From positions 1 through 6,735 of the forward strand of contig CAMLFF010000179.1 in the NCBI GenBank assembly GCA_946479185.1: a DNA stretch of 6,735 nt. The letters are read 5' to 3'. This DNA comes from an uncultured Sphingobium sp. Lineage in GTDB: Bacteria > Pseudomonadota > Alphaproteobacteria > Sphingomonadales > Sphingomonadaceae. This document shows positions 6,414-6,735 of this stretch, in pieces. Positions within the stretch are counted from its first letter, which is position 1. The number at the start of each line of letters is the position of its first letter. The notes under the pieces are model-generated. The model searched no databases, was not told the origin of the DNA, and saw only the letters and a program-made list of their open reading frames with translations. Both the position numbers and the translations under genes were made by a program.

Positions 6414-6735
6414 TCATGCAGCCTGGCCCTCCTTCTCCCCCACCACCCGCTGATGCCGCCGTCCAATGCTCAGCCCCAGCACCGCCCAAAGCCCCGCGAT
6501 CACAGCGCCCGCCACAGCAACCGCGCCGGTTGAAGCAATCGCCACGATGCCGGTATAGGCCCAGCCCGCCACAGCGTCGCCGCCGCGATAGACGAAGGTG
6601 TCGATGACGTTCTTCGCCTTATATTTGGTTTCCTGATCGACGGCGGTGAACAGCATTTCGCGGCCCGGGCGCACCAGCGCATATTCGCCCACGCGGCGCA
6701 CGATCATCACGAAGGCGAGGATGGGGAAGGTGGCG
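6414..6735 (-). CDS. MFS-type transporter, ATP/ADP-translocase (NTP/NDP exchange) like, C-terminal part
   Basis: Only the last 106 residues are visible; the frame is open through the right edge, so the start lies outside. The fragment begins inside a membrane segment (ATFPILAFVMIV). A cytoplasmic loop follows, LVRPGREMLFTAVDQETKY then KAKNVIDTFVYRGGD, which resembles the loop before the last two helices in bacterial proteins annotated as NTP/NDP exchange transporters or MFS relatives. Two hydrophobic helices follow (AVAGWAYTGIVAIAST and AVAVAGAVIAGLWAVLGLSIG), and a short basic-acidic tail ends GEKEGQAA. In intracellular parasites this family imports ATP; in free-living sphingomonads the substrate is not established, so true nucleotide exchange is uncertain. 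The gene is convergent with uvrB, with the small gene between them on the same strand as the transporter. An internal GTG at 6708-6710 is not the true start. Confidence 0.75.
   Translation of the reverse strand, partial: ATFPILAFVMIVRRVGEYALVRPGREMLFTAVDQETKYKAKNVIDTFVYRGGDAVAGWAYTGIVAIASTGAVAVAGAVIAGLWAVLGLSIGRRHQRVVGEKEGQAA

Noticed and set aside
6127..6466. Minus-strand frames of 82 and 91 codons overlapping the small gene and the transporter end
   Set aside because: They overlap two better supported genes in other frames and lack ribosome binding sites or recognisable domains.

Overview
The window looks like the chromosome of an alphaproteobacterium, most likely a sphingomonad. The coding sequence is GC-rich, a PEP-CTERM protein carries the VPEPATWAMMIGGF-type tail common in Sphingomonadales, the UvrB N-terminus ([15 protein letters not shown]) resembles sphingomonad UvrB as I recall it, and a DUF3617 lipoprotein and an ATP/ADP-translocase-like MFS protein are also present. 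No mobile element, CRISPR array, rRNA or tRNA was found.

Layout, left to right. A YheS-type ABC-F ATPase (minus strand) is cut by the left edge at position 1. Upstream of it on the same strand come an Fe(II)/2-oxoglutarate oxygenase (1200-2039), a DUF3617 lipoprotein (2174-2740) and a PEP-CTERM secreted protein (2880-3461). Strong hairpins separate the last two. A divergent intergenic region of about 200 bp then leads to uvrB on the plus strand (3661-5856), the largest gene here and the most certain call. Beyond uvrB is a poorly filled stretch (5857-6413) holding inverted repeats and one small minus-strand gene of unknown function (5973-6227). The window closes with the 3' end of a membrane transporter on the minus strand (6414 to the right edge).

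The genes do not form an obvious single pathway: translation support (ABC-F), hydroxylation of an unknown substrate, two cell-envelope proteins, nucleotide excision repair and a transporter. The four left-hand minus-strand genes are co-oriented, but the gaps and hairpins argue for several transcription units.

I see no convincing undescribed multi-gene system. The points most worth a second look are the small orphan gene at 5973-6227, which has a perfect Shine-Dalgarno sequence and codon use unlike its neighbours, and the stacked hairpins in the short leader of the DUF3617 gene.
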